In this document: positions 10,201 to 24,300 of the stretch, piece after piece
Position numbering within the stretch: the stretch's first letter is position 1
Layout of the letters: each line of letters begins with the position of its first letter
Source of the DNA: Typhlomys cinereus
Taxonomy: Eukaryota > Chordata > Mammalia > Rodentia > Platacanthomyidae
DNA: 64,000 bases
Reading direction: 5' to 3'
Assembly: GCA_023101885.1 (NCBI GenBank)
Contig: JALPQD010000360.1
Span: forward strand, 1,504,574 to 1,568,573
The notes under the pieces: model-generated
Database searches by the model: none
What the model was told of the DNA's origin: nothing
What the model saw: the letters and a program-made list of their open reading frames with translations, nothing else
Translations under genes and position numbers: made by a program

Positions 10201-13200
10201 TGCAGTGAAGTAAATAATTTTAGAAGTCAATATCCAACTGATTATAGTACATACTGTAAATAAATTGTATTCTGATGACAGCTCAGTCAATATGGATACA
10301 TGTGGCAATACTTCGCAGTTATTCTGTGAAAATGGGTAGTTTGTGCCCATGACACTGTTTCTATTGCATATGATAGTGTTCTCCTGTATGACACTGTGTT
10401 GTACAGTAATGTATGATCCTTTTTAGATCGTGTAGGTTTTACACTAATGAACATGATAACATGTTCTACATCTGTCTGTCTATAGTTAGTATTTTGTATG
10501 TATGTACAGGCTGTTTTGTGCTTTTTGTTTTCTTGCAATAAAAAATGTTTGGAGTGTATATTTTGCCATTTTCACGTTGTATCACTTAGCTTTTGTTAGT
10601 TTTTTTTTCCTGCCAGATGGATGGCTTTCAAAATGCAACTTGCAGACCTTACATTCTAACTTGATATTTTCTCCAAGCTCAAACACGGTATAGAAAAGAG
10701 CTTTTTAGAGACCATTGATACAGCTTTATTAATCAGTTTTGCTTTATTTGCCAGCTTTTGTTTTCGGCTGTACTATGTAGGGAAACTGAAATTGTACTTT
10801 CCCTACTCCGAGTGCATCGATTTCTCATAACTTTGATTTTTATATAGTTTAGAATCTTAATTTCATATTTAACACAAGGTCTTACATGATCTAACAATTC
10901 AAATGAAAGTCTCCTTTCTTACAAGATGCTAAAATGCTGCTGCACTAATTAGACTTTGAAAGCTGTATCTTAGTCAAGAGTAAACTCCCCTTATGAGGAT
11001 GACATCTTTTACAATTATAGATTAACCCTAAGTATGACACTTCTGACTTTGAGATCTTAACTCTTAAATTGTTGGTGAAGCATCTGCTTCAGAACACAGG
11101 TCCTCTTATTTGGGTTCTGCAAACTTGATGGTTCTCTAAACATTTTACTGCTCAGGCTTACTATTGTACACACAGATCTGAAGTCTTCATCTAGAGTTCA
11201 AGGGTATTGCCTGCTATTTCACTTTATACTTTAAGTACTACTGCTCTTATGTATGAAGCTTCTCACTAACCTTGGAGCAATGAATCTTAAAACATGGTAA
11301 CATAGAAATCTGAACTTTGGACTTGTTCTCTAAGGTATGGCCTTTAGTTCTTGTGCAACTAAATAGAGTGATTCAAAGATCAAATCTTAGTGTTTGGGTC
11401 CTCCCTCCCTCCCCACTTTTGAATATATGTTTTTTTTTTTTTTTTAAGCACAATGCTGTAAAAATTGTCCAAGTTTCTGTTTTGCTGGTAATTGGTTTAA
11501 AACTGATTTTTATGTATCCAAATGCTAGCACAAAGTAGATTAACTATCCTGGTGACTGTAGTAGTAAATGTAACACATTTTGTATAAAGTACATCTTTAT
11601 ATAGTATTTAAACTAATTCAGATGAAGTTTTATTTCTTGAAAACAATTATTTCCTTTTTGTTTATTAGCATGTGTATAACACAAATCACATGTTCATAAA
11701 TAAAGTTAACATTCTTTTAGACTTGTGTGTTCCCTGGCATGTCTGTATTACATTTATAAGAAGCAGTTTATTTTTAAGCTTATTTAGGTCTTTCTTTTTA
11801 GTGCTTAAAAAATAGCTTTAATTTTTAGATAGAATAAACAAATGGAGACATTACATAACTTATTATCTCCATGCTTTGGGGTACATTTGCTGATATTTAG
11901 GACAAGAAGAAATACATTTGCAAAACGTAATTACAATATAAGAATGGTATCACTACACATTTTGAATAGGTGCACTGAACCACATTTCTGAATGATACTG
12001 AAAGTATTTATGCACACTTTATTTTTTTTTCGTTTATTTATTTATTTATCTATTTATTATTTATTTTTTGAGACAGTCTTACAAGTAGCTCAGGCTAGGC
12101 TCTAACACACCACGTAGTTGATTCTGACCTTGAACTCTTGATCCTTCTGCCCCACAGGCATGTGCCACCATGCTCAACTTGGTGAGTTTTGTTTTGTTTT
12201 GTTTTGATACTGCAGTTTCTTGCTGCATAGCCCTAGCTGGTCTGATACTTGCTGTGTAGCCCAGCCTGGCCTTGAACTTACGTCAGCCTCCCGAGTGCTG
12301 GTACTACAGGTGTGCATCTCCATTCCTGGCTCATTTTTGGTGCCAAGCGTGGTTCAGTATGGTTGTTTGAATTTCACCAGCCTTGTTTGGTTTAGTCATC
12401 CTCCCATGTTGGTACTCTGAAGATGGACATTCTTACATTCAGCATTGGAATTACACTGTAGGATTCTTCTCATTTCATTTGAGTAAAACTGGCATAAAAG
12501 ATTCCACATCCTTGCCCCAGAAAAAATAAATGCCTTTAATACAGGGGAGATGGGCTGGCCTTCATGATGTCTACGGTGTACATCAGTTTTGTGAAGACTT
12601 TGTAGATCTAGTAATATCTGACTGAGAAGTTGCTGATTTTTTTTTTCTTTTTTAACATTTTGGTACATATAAGTTAACTATTTTTCAACCATCTTATGTG
12701 AACATTTCTTAATACTGTTATATTTAGGAAACAAAATTGCACCTCTTGCTAAATTTGCAGTACATTTTGACCTCTTGACGGATAGTAAAATCTTCAGTTA
12801 TTATGGTGACTAGTGAGGAAAAAAAATGTAGCTGAGATGCAGTTTATATAGGAAACCACTTTGAACTCAGAAGGCATGTGATGCAATAAGCAGCAGAGAG
12901 CTAAAAGGAAAGGACTAGAAAACCCAGCACATAAACAAGAAGGCCTGTGCATCTTTAGGGTTAGGAATAGGACGTTTCTGAGCTTTTTTATTACCTATGA
13001 TGAAAAAAACGTACTTTCTGTTAATTCACTTCATTGCGGAGATGATGGAATTGGCAGTGTTTTATTTAGACTTTGTTGCTGTAGTTCCCAGATACTTCAA
13101 ATATAGTCCTTAAAATATGCTGAGAAGTTAGAATTTAGTCTGGATGAAAAAAAATCTTGTTTTTTTTTTTTTTTTTTCCTACTTATTTCTTGAGATTAGC

Positions 13201-16200
13201 TCTAAAAGTAAAAAAGATCTTAAAAGAGCTAAGCAAGAGAGAGAGCCCATTTCATGACTGTGCATTAGAAATGATCTCCAGTTCCTCAGTATGGAACAAA
13301 ACTATTGTCTAAGTGAACATTACAGTCATAATGATGTCTGCCCATCAAACCAACTTTTAAAAGTCTAGGGGTTTTGTAAGCTATGTTTTCTTTTTTTTAT
13401 TATTTTGAGGCAGAGTCTTGCTACATAGGTCAGGCTGACCACAAACAACCTGTGTAGCCCAGGCTGGAACTCACACTTTCGTCCTAGCCTCCCAGGCAGA
13501 CGCACCATCCCCACTCAGCTGAGATGTGTCTACAGTTGAGCATATGTAATTGTGATTTATGTTTATCAGCTTATATGGTGGCTGCTGGTGAGGAATCTTG
13601 ACACTGAGGCTTGTTTTATTTCTATTTTAGCACTTTTTAATACTCTCAGAAGAGTATGTAATAAAAGACTTTACCTCTTTTTAAAGACTTTTTCTTTGAT
13701 CCAGACATCTTACTGAGTAACGTCCATTTTAAACAAGAATTCTGATCAATAGTATATGGGAGCAGAATAAGCAACTCACTAAATAAGTAGATAGCTTTAG
13801 GACAATCTTGTTTTCAGAGTTGCTTTCTAAACACATGGTATATGTAATATGGATACTTATTAAAACTAAATGACTTTAGAGGATCAAATAAAAAGTAAAT
13901 GCCATATTTTAAAGTACATTTTTAAAGCCCTCTTATGTCCTTACTTTGTTGGTTAAATGAACTTTTCTCTTGAATACTAGAATTCATCACATGATAGCGC
14001 TATTCACTTGGTTCCCAGGGCACTTTTGGTTTTGGTTTTGGGTTTTCTTTTTTGTTTTGTTGTGTTTGTTTTTGGTTTGATTTGGGGGGTGGGTAGTGAC
14101 TTAACTTCTTGGCCTTGGTTAAAAAAAGCTATGGTGTCTTTGCAAGAACAGGGTACTGCTGATCTCTGAAACTTAGATTGAGTGGTTGATGTTTAAAGAA
14201 GAAGAAAGTAGTATTTCTTTGGGTTAGGTATTAAAGCCATCGTAGAAGTCCCTGAAGAGCTCCTGTTTTTACAGTATTATATGGGAGAAATTAGACTTCT
14301 TGCTTTCTCTCACAGTATATATTGTCTTTGAGCTTTATCAAGTTTAGAGACCGTTGAGACACATGGGCCTGTGTGAGTGCTCAGTCATCACTCTGAGCAC
14401 TTCACCCCGGGACACTTTACTTACCCCTGATTTTTCACTGAGATAAGTACCCCTGAACTGATGGCCTTTTGGGGTGAGAATGTTGTGCAAAAGATGCCGT
14501 AGCTTGAGCCACACTTTCAGTCTTGAAACAGAATTGCATTCTTTAGAAAATTAAGAAAATGCCCAGTATTTAAACATTAAGTGACAGTAGGGGCTAAATT
14601 ATCACTTTAGATGTTTACAGTGTGGAACTTGAATGTGTGTTTAATTTTTTGTGAACAGATTGATGACTCTTCTGCATCTATTACTCTGGCCCAGCTTACA
14701 AAGGTATATATATATATATATATTCTTGAAAAATATAAATCTTTTTCTAACTTTTTTTTAGGTGAAATTTTTTTTAAAGATGGGTTGGGGGAGGATGTAT
14801 CTTGTGAACAAATTGTACATAATTTCTACCCCGGAAAGAGTAGTTGCTGTTCCAAGAAGATAGGGGAGTACTTGGAATATTGTTCACCTTCAAGAATGAA
14901 GAAACACGAAGCTACACTTAATCATTTCTCCCTTAACATGTTTTGTTTAATTATATATGTTGGAAACTAACAAAGGTCTGGAGGATCTCCCTGGTTTTGG
15001 CTGTGAATTATGTGGACTTCCTTTTAAACAGCCAAAACAGAAGATTTCCTTTACATGGACAATTGAATATTTGGTTTCATCCTACCAAGGCCAACTTTTT
15101 TTGTGATTCAGCTGTTTCTTTATGCTATAGATTCGTAGTCTGTCTGCATTAGAAAAAATTTTAAGCAACCTAATTTGTTTGAACACAGACTACATGAATT
15201 GTGTAAGTGTATAAAGCTGTTTGCAGGAATATACCAATGTGTATGTGTGGCAAAGGGGCAAATTATTGCCTCTTGAAATCACTGTATTTGCCTTGTTATG
15301 CAATGAAATTGCTTGCATTTTCTGCTAAACAATGTGTACCTTCTGTTTGGGAAAGCACTAGTGATGAATTACTTTTTAAAGCAATACATTTTGTGCCTTA
15401 AAAACAAAAATAAAAACAGGTAGACTTGACAAGGAAGGGAGTTGCCCGATTTTCCAAAAATCTCTTTTCTCTGCTGTCAGAAATGTCAAGCCAAGTTTAA
15501 CAGCCAGCATGAATGCATATAGAAAGATGAGTTTTCCTTCAGTGCTGTCCCTATCTTCTCTTTGATGTGTAGGTTTTGTTCTTTATCCTGGAATATAGTC
15601 CAAAAAAAGATGTCCTAGTAACAAATTGTTTGCTATTTTAGCTTTTGTCCTAGGAAAACTAAACATTAAAATTGATGATTCTAAAAAGTGAACTAAGAAC
15701 GATCCTGTTTTATTACTTCCTAACACAGAGTTGGTTTAGCACAGTGAACATCTTCAGCAGCTCAGACTGTTAATCCTTTTTTTTTTTTTTTTTAACTGTT
15801 TACTCTGATGCTGTGAGGACCTTACTTGAGTTTTGGCTTATTCCCACCTTTGTTTCTTTGCTTGGGAGGAGTATTGGGGCGTTTTGGAGGTTTGGGGGAT
15901 TATTTTTTTTTTTCTTTAAATCTATTTGTAAAATAATATTTGGGTTCAAACAAATTGGTTGTTAAACATCTGTAATCAGTTTTCTGTAAATGTTGCTGCT
16001 GTTCTAAGCTCTGTTAATGTTAAGCATCTTGTATATAAAATTACAATAAAGCGTTAAAACTGGTTGCTTGTTTTGTGGATGAATGTAAAGATTAAATCCA
16101 GTGAATGGCTGATATGAGTGGCTAGATGCTTGAAGATTCAAGTTATTAGAAATCACTCCCTTAGACCTTGTTTATATCCAGACTAGATTTAATACCTTAA

Positions 16201-19200
16201 AAGAAGAATTTCATAACATTGAATTTAAATTTTTAATGCTTAATGGCTATCCTTGAGCTTAATGTGAAGCTGGCATTGTTGCTCTGAGGCTTCTGACTTC
16301 TGTGTGATAATACTCAGTTATCTGGTCCCTAACACTTACCTTCTTGTCATATATGTTATAAAATTAATGTGGTGACACTTGAAATATTGTAAGATTTAGC
16401 AACATCAAGTGTTCTCATAGCTTAACTTACTTCCCAGAGCAATAAATGTATGACTCCTAATCTAAGGTACAAACAAGGTTTAAGGTTTGAGTGACCCCCC
16501 ATACAAAAAGACTTTACTTCAGTCTCCCAAACAGAAGCCTTTTTAACGACCTGGAGTGTCCCAGTGTCTCTTCAGATTGTATATGTAAATAGCTGTTGTT
16601 ATGCAAGGTTCGTTTAAATGCTTCTCTGAATAGGATGAGTGGTGTTGTCTTTGGGTGTGTGTGGTCTTAAATGTGTTTCTAATGTGTGTGTCAAATAATT
16701 ACCTGTTAAACAGACTGCCAATCTGGCTGAAGCCAATGCTTCTGAAGAAGATAAAATTAAAGCAATGATGTCGCAATCTGGCCATGAATACGACCCAGTC
16801 AAGTAAGTTCATAAGTACTTAATGCTAATCGGAACTTTGGGGGTATATCTTCTTTCCACCCCCTAGGAAAAGCGTTGTTTAAAAGTTCTTGTATACATAT
16901 ATTATTTTATTCCCTTTCAGTTACATGAAGAAGCCTTTAGGCCCACCACCTCCGTCTTACACATGTTTCCGTTGTGGTAAACCTGGTCATTATATTAAGA
17001 ATTGCCCAACCAATGGGGTAAGTCCAAAATAGAGCTGATAACTTATTTTTCATAGAGTTACATCTTAGCTATGTTCTTTTTCTTGAAAAAATGCCTTTTC
17101 TATTAAATGGCACATGAACATAACCAGGCTTCTAATCTTGGTTCCCCCATTTAACAGAATGAACTTTGGTGCATTACCTGAGGTCTCTAAGCATCAGTGT
17201 CTCTTCTCAGAAGTGAAGATAATACCTCAATGGACAGTTTTGAGAATTAAATGATAGACTATGTAAAGCATTATAGATCGTGGATGGTGTACAAAGGTTC
17301 CCTGAAAACACTAAAGATGGCTGCTTTTTCTTCCTATCCTCTTCCTTTTCCTTCCAAATAGGATAAGAACTTTGAATCTGGTCCTAGAATTAAAAAGAGC
17401 ACTGGGATTCCCAGAAGCTTCATGATGGAAGTAAAAGACCCTAACATGAAAGGTGCAATGCTCACGAACACTGGAAAATATGCAATACCAACCATAGATG
17501 CGTAAGTATGCAAATTTGCTCAACCTGTCCCATGGTAGAGTTTTTAATCTTGGGCTTAAAATTTCAGTGGCTTGGATTCCTTGGAACTTCAAAATACGAG
17601 AATTGTTAGTCTCAGCATGTTACAGTTCTGTGTTGACTTAAGAGGCTGTAGGCTGCTCCATTTAATGCAAATTTTAAATTTGGGGATTTTTGTCATTAGT
17701 GAGTACTACTTCCTTGTAGTCTCTTTTTTTTTTTGTCATTCCCTGCTGTCTGTTTCATTCACATACACACACAGATGACACATGCTGTTTCCATTGCCTC
17801 CGTGAACAAAACAGAAATGCATGCCTAGGAATCTTGAATAGATCTAGACTGATTACATCATCTCAAGATTCTAAAGTAGGGTTTATTTTATAAACTGTTA
17901 GTTCAGACAGCTGCAAATCTGAAAAATACTTTGTGGTTTCCCTTTCATTTTTTGAGACAGGATCTTGCAGCACTGCTGGCCTCAAACTCAGGATTCTCTT
18001 GCCTCAGCCTCCCTTGTTTGGGATTACAGATGTGCACAGCACCTGGCTTTAGTGCTTATTTCAGTGTACTTTCAGATTTTATTTTTGACAGGCACAAGCC
18101 TGAAAGTCTAGATATTTAGCTAATCTGCTAATCATCCGCTCTTACTATTTTATTCAACTTTTTTTGTTGTTGTGCTTCAACAGTGTGGTCACACATAACA
18201 GGATTATTAAATGTTCCTTTAGACAATGCTTCTAGATGCTCTGTCTGCCCTGAACCCCCAGGTTTTTATTTAGAAGTTGTGGTAAGATCCTGATTCTGAA
18301 TTTAGCAAAGTCTTTTGAGAGACAGCAATTTAGAGAATAAGTGCCCATGTTCTCAGTGATAGAATCAAAAACTGCTCCATGCCAACATCGAAGTGCAGCT
18401 TAATAAGAGTAATGAAAATAACTGTGTAAGGAGTGGTACAAAAAATTATTTTTGAGTATGTACTTGGTGTAAGGTAGCTCAGGTAAGTAGCAGTGGGTGC
18501 TGTTGGATTCTGTCCCGCTCACTTGGTTCACCCATCTGCTTTCCATCACGCACCATCCTTTTGTTCTTGTGGTTCATCATGTAACAGTTTGCTGTTAATG
18601 TCGCTTTCTAATTAAGAGACATTTCATAGATGCTTTGAAATAATTTCAGGTTGGAATTGGTTTGCAGTCAATTGAAGAGCAGACTGCTTCATCGATATTA
18701 TATAAAAGTTCTTAATGGGTAGATGTTTGTGTTGGAAAAGTTTAACATCACCTGTGAGCCCTACCTAATAATAATTCGTTTGATTTTGAGTGTTGAAAAG
18801 GAGCCCATTTGTGTTAGAGACACAGCCCATACTGGGGAGAGATGGGAGCTCAGATATTTTAATGAAATGTTGAAGTACGTGCCCACTAACCCCACTGATA
18901 AGCAACTCAGATTCTGTTTTTCTATCCTCTGTTCTCTTTCCCCCCTATTTTTTGTGTTTCCTTTTTTTCTTTCTCTCTTGGGCAGTGGGAGACTCTTCTT
19001 TCACAAATTGGGAACAATGGGGCATAAGCAAATTGATACTTATTTCTGGAATCGTGGTGATGTCTATGGAGCAGCTGCAACACAAATAACACACCTAAGG
19101 TACCCTACTCCATCCAGCTGAGATGCTTTCATTTTCAGCGTTGAGAGACACATTCTTTTCCTAAGTGAACTAGAAAGGGCTTTTCTAAGGATTTCTGTAG

Positions 19201-20634
19201 CTTGCAAATTTGTCTCAATTGAGAGAAGATGGGGCGAGTATATAGTCTTTTTTTAAAATTATTTAAGAGAGGAATACATACATGCAGGCACATGGTGGGG
19301 CAGAGGACGACTTTAGGAAGTCCTCTTTCCTTCACTATGTGGGCTTCTGGGAATTAAACTCAGATCAGCAGGTTTGCAAGCAGATTGCCTTACCCACTGT
19401 ACTATCTCACCAGCCCATTTTGCATTTTTAAACGTGCTTAATACCATGTCTGGAAAGTACATTTCTCAAAAAAAGGGGGGGGGGCAGACTGTGTAAGGAA
19501 GTGGTCCTTCAGATTTGCGTATTTCTAATTATTTAAACCATTTCTTCAGTGACTTTAAGATTAGTGTCTTAAAATAATTACAGGTAAATCTTCAATTTTG
19601 TAATTTCATCCTATTTGGTGATACTGTATTCCCATCATAATGGCATTCCCTCTATACCTACACAAGTGTTAGAGAATATCAGAATATGGAAGGGAAATTT
19701 TTTGTTACTTATTTTTTAAGAAACATGGTAAGGGAAAACTTGGAATAGAGTATTAGCAGAGTTAAGATCTTTGTCTGCCCTTAAATAGAGTGCTGCAGCA
19801 TCATGATGTGTTGCTTTCACTCTGGCTTTAGGTCTTCTTAAGGTAGAAGATTCTAATGTCACTTTGAGTTGCTTTTAAAACATTGCCTCATTGTTTTTTA
19901 TTTGCTTGAGTTCTTGTGTCCTTTCATTAGGAAGAGGATGGACATAATGCCCCTCTTTGTTAGAAGAGGTGCTTGTGTAAATTATCGTCCCTGTCCTGAG
20001 CGTACATTTCCATTATGTTATAGACACGACTGCTTGACCTTCTTGACATTCCTAAAGTGCTAAAACCTTTTTACAGGGAGGCATATGCAATTGGAAAGAA
20101 AGAGAAACCACCCTTCCTACCAGAGGAGCCATCGTCCTCATCAGAAGAGGACGACCCTATCCCAGATGAACTCTTGTGTCTCATCTGCAAAGATATCATG
20201 ACTGATGCTGTCGTCATTCCCTGCTGTGGAAACAGTTACTGTGATGAATGTAAGCTGTCCTTAGCCCTTGGAAGGGCTCTCAGCCAACATTGTATATTTT
20301 AATTAAATGTAATGTTAAAGTGTTTATCAATGACAGTTTAATAGTGAACAGTCTGGCTTATTTGTAAACACTGTCCTCTTTGACCTTTCAATACTAGAAT
20401 TGACCTAGTTCAGGGCTGGAGAGGTGGCTCAGGGGTTAAGCCTCTGCCTTGGGGGCAGAAGGTCCTGAGTTCGGATCCTAGACCCTACGTATAGCTGGGC
20501 GGAAGTGGGGGCGGCCTGCGTTTCTGGTCCTGGTAGGGCGGAGGCTGTGAATCCTGGGGCAGAGTAAACAAGGAGGGGAGGTGGAGATGGAGGTGGAGGC
20601 GTCCATGGTAGTTCCCGAATTCGCCATGGTTCTA

Positions 20635-20666
<32 letters not shown>

Positions 20667-20957
20667 GACACACACACACAGACACACACACACACGCACA
20701 ATTGAATATAAGTAAATAAAAATAAAAGTATAGGGGCTGGAGAGGTGGCTCAGGGGTTAAGCCTCTGCCTTGCAGGCGGAAGGTCCTGAGTTCGGATCCT
20801 AGATCCCATGTATAGACGCCTGGCGGAAGCGGGGACTGCCTGCGTTTCTGGTCCTGGTAGGGCGGAGCCTGTGAATCCCGGGGCAGAGTAAACAAGGAGG
20901 TGGAAGCGGAGACGGAGGCAGAGGCGGTCCATGGTGATTCCCAAATTCACCCGTGGT

Positions 20958-20993
<36 letters not shown>

Positions 20994-21252
20994 TAAATAA
21001 AAATAAATAAAGAATAGGGGCTGGAGAGATGGCTCAGGGGGGTTAAGCCTCTGCTTTGCAGGCGGAAGGTCCTGAGTTCGGATCCTAGACCCCACGTATA
21101 GACACTGGATGGAAGCGGGGGCAGCCTGCGTTTCTGGTCCTGGTGGGGCGGAGCCTGTGAATCCCGGGGCAGAGTAAACGAGGAGGTGGAGGCAGTCCAT
21201 GGAGGTTCCTGAATTCTCATTCGCCGTGGTTCTGCATACATATATACACGCG

Positions 21253-21300
<48 letters not shown>

Positions 21301-24300
21301 TGAATTAAAAAAAATTAAAACAAAACATTTCAATTGCTAAATAAAAATGAGTAACAGTAGATTTTTTTTTTTCTATTTGTTTAAACATTATCTGGCTTTT
21401 TCACTGTAATAACTTAGGCCACAGAAAAACTTGAGTAGCAGAATTCAAGAAGAGAGTACACTTACTTAAGACACTTAATCTTAGAAGTGATTCATTCTGA
21501 GTGGATCACTTTGGAAATTGTAGTATAATGTAGATACAGGCTGTCTTTTGAATTCATTGTATAAATACCTAGATCCTACCATGTCTCCTCTAATGTTAAA
21601 TTTTTACCATACATAGGTATAAGAACAGCTCTCCTAGAATCAGATGACCACACCTGCCCTACATGTCATCAAAATGATGTTTCTCCTGATGCTTTAATTG
21701 CCAACAAATTTTTGCGGCAGGTAAAAATTTTTTGTGAGTCTCTTCCATTTTAAAAATTTAACATTTCACTGATTGATCCTATTTAAGTGAATACTGCATT
21801 AAAAATTCTGCATTTTACATTTGATTCCTGTAGGCTGTTAATAACTTCAAAAATGAAACCGGCTATACAAAGAGACTACGTAAACAGTTACCTCCACCAC
21901 CACCCCCAATCCCCCCTCCCAGACCACTCATTCAGCGAAGCCTGCAGCCTCTGATGAGATCTCCAATATCAAGACAACAAGATCCTCTGATGATTCCCGT
22001 GACATCTTCGTCAGCTCATCCAGCTTCCTCTATGTCTTCACTGACTTCGAATCAGTCTTCCTTGGCTCCTGCTGGGCCTGGAAACTCTGCCCCAGCGCCA
22101 GTACCTGACATAACTGCTACCGTGTCGATATCAGTCCACTCAGAAAAATCAGATGGACCATTCCGGTAAGTCTGTATTTCTCATTGTTAGAAAACAAATG
22201 ATGTCTAGGGTAGTTTTTCATTGATTCTAGGTTTAATTTCTTTGTTCTGGTGAACTGCTGTGCTGTTAAGTTGTGATGACTTAAATCAGTCTTACTGGTG
22301 GATGAAAAAGTGAAAGTTATTCCTGTGGTAAATGGTTACGCATACCCCAAGGTTAAAAGCCGCACAAGTTACCAGCAAATTCTATTAAATGTTGAATCAG
22401 ATAACACTTGTGCAGTTCAGAGTCAGGAACACTCACTTCATAATGGTCCCATTGACGGCATGAGGGAACATTTTTGAATAGGTTAGTAGACAAGTTAAAA
22501 TTGATGGAAGTAAAGAAGATGGGAATGAAGATTATTTGAGAGCATAATTGTGCAAGGGAATAGTGACCACGGATTTGAGTGTTAGTACTTCAGAAATCAC
22601 TTGTGGATAGAAGGAATGACTTGTGGACTAACCACTCTTAAATCTAAAAAAAGACATCAGCCAGTTTTGAAAAAAAAAAGTCAGAGTTGTGTTGGAAGCA
22701 TTCAGGGAGAAACTTAAGGGATTTATCTCTAGGTTTAGCCTTCCATTTGGTCTCTTTTTTTTTTAAATTCAGTTGTGCATGTATGATGTGCGTGTATGTG
22801 TGTGTAGAACCACAGACGAATTCGGGAACCACCATGGACTGCCTCCACCTCCTCGTTTACTTTGCTCCTCAAATCACAGGCTCCGCCCTACCAGGACCAA
22901 AAATGCAGGCCGCCCCCACTTCTGCCCGGCGTCTATACGTGGGGTCTAGGATCCGAACTCAGGACCTTCCGCCTGCAAGGCAGAGGCTTAACCCCTGAGC
23001 AACCTCTCCAGCCTCCCATTTGGTCTCTTGATAGAAATAAGGCATAGAGTTCTGTCGTCCAAGACTTTCTCAATGTAGTGATAGGGTCCAGTTCTCATGC
23101 GCAGCTCCCATTCTGACTTGTTCCTTGGAGTTTTGCTATTTTTGTAACTACTTTCTATCATGTCCTTCATGTAGTGCTGATCACATTTTAATTATTACAA
23201 ATTTCATTGTTTTCCAGGGATTCTGATAGTAAATTATTGCCAGCTGCTGCCCTGGCATCAGAACATTCAAAGGGCGCTTCTTCCATTGCAATTACTGCTC
23301 TTATGGAAGAAAAGGTAAGTTTTGCTGACTTTGGTAGTTTAACTTTTGCAGTCTTTTTAAAAATCTTTTAATTTTGCTTTAAGTGTGATTTTCTTTAACT
23401 ATTCTGTTCTGTTTGGTGGTTCTGAAGGGTTACCAGGTACCTGTCCTCGGAACTCCTTCTTTGCTGGGACAGTCATTATTGCATGGACAGCTGATCCCCA
23501 CAACTGGTGAGTAAAATTATTTTGATTTGGACCTTACTTTCCCTTTAGCGATTGTTAACAATTGCTAATTGTTTAGTAATTATTAGCAAATTGTATTGAT
23601 CTTGCTTCCTTTTTCTTTTTCTTTGTTTCTTTGTTTCTTTCTTTATTTTATTATTATTATTATTTTTTTTTTTTTTGGCTTATAAGGTCCAGTAAGAATA
23701 AATGCTGCTCGTCCAGGTGGTGGTCGGCCGGGTTGGGAGCAGTAAGTATATATTTAAAATAACATTCAGATAATTGTTCTTGAACTATATACTGGGTGCT
23801 ACAAACTAACTAGGATACAGTATTATGTACCTTATGTTATAAATTCTGGGGGCATGGGTAAGTGAATGTGACGTGCGAGTGCAGTATATTGCATCTGTGT
23901 ATGTAACTGCACAGGTGCAGAAGCCAGACGATGTTGAGTGTCTTTTTGTATTACTGTCTTTCAGGAAGGGTATCCCGCTGAATCTGAAACTAGGTTAGCA
24001 GCCAGCAAATCCCCACAATCTTCCCATCTCCATTCCTAAGCTACATGCCAACTTTTGGGGTTACAGGAGCAAGCATTGCAGTATACAATTTTTTACATAG
24101 GTCCTAAGGATTTCAACTTCAGATCATCATGCTCTCTTCCACATGAGCCCATCCCCTACCCCAGTAAACTACTCCTTTTTATTCATGTAGTTTTGTTTTG
24201 CCCTGGAAAGACCTTTTATTTCATGGTATTTTTATATAATTTTAAAAATAAGTAGATTCATTTAATATTTGTCTGAAATACACAGCCATTTCTATGAGAC

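Larger units (their letters stand above)
10201..14658 (+). other. RBBP6: RBBP6 intron 3 (beyond the short-isoform stop)
   Basis: 4.5 kb. The first 1.5 kb, up to the poly(A) signals, is SINE-free and may be the 3' UTR of the short isoform. Antisense B1 copies lie at 12062, 12205 and 13404. No other coding exon seen. Confidence 0.8.
17502..20076 (+). other. RBBP6: RBBP6 intron 7
   Basis: 2.6 kb with an antisense B1 (17947) and an antisense B3 (19248). Long open frames here carry no recognised motif. Confidence 0.85.
20250..21616 (+). other. RBBP6: RBBP6 intron 8
   Basis: 1.4 kb, of which about 915 bp is three head-to-tail B2-superfamily SINEs placed between the two exons of the RING finger. 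Confidence 0.85.

Noticed and set aside
18723..19121. 132-codon frame in intron 7
   Set aside because: No recognisable motif and no flanking splice sites in phase; composition is that of intron DNA.
20429..21299. Open frames starting with long Cys-Val runs (CVCVCV)
   Set aside because: Antisense translations of SINE (CA)n tails plus SINE bodies; the same peptide recurs at every SINE copy.
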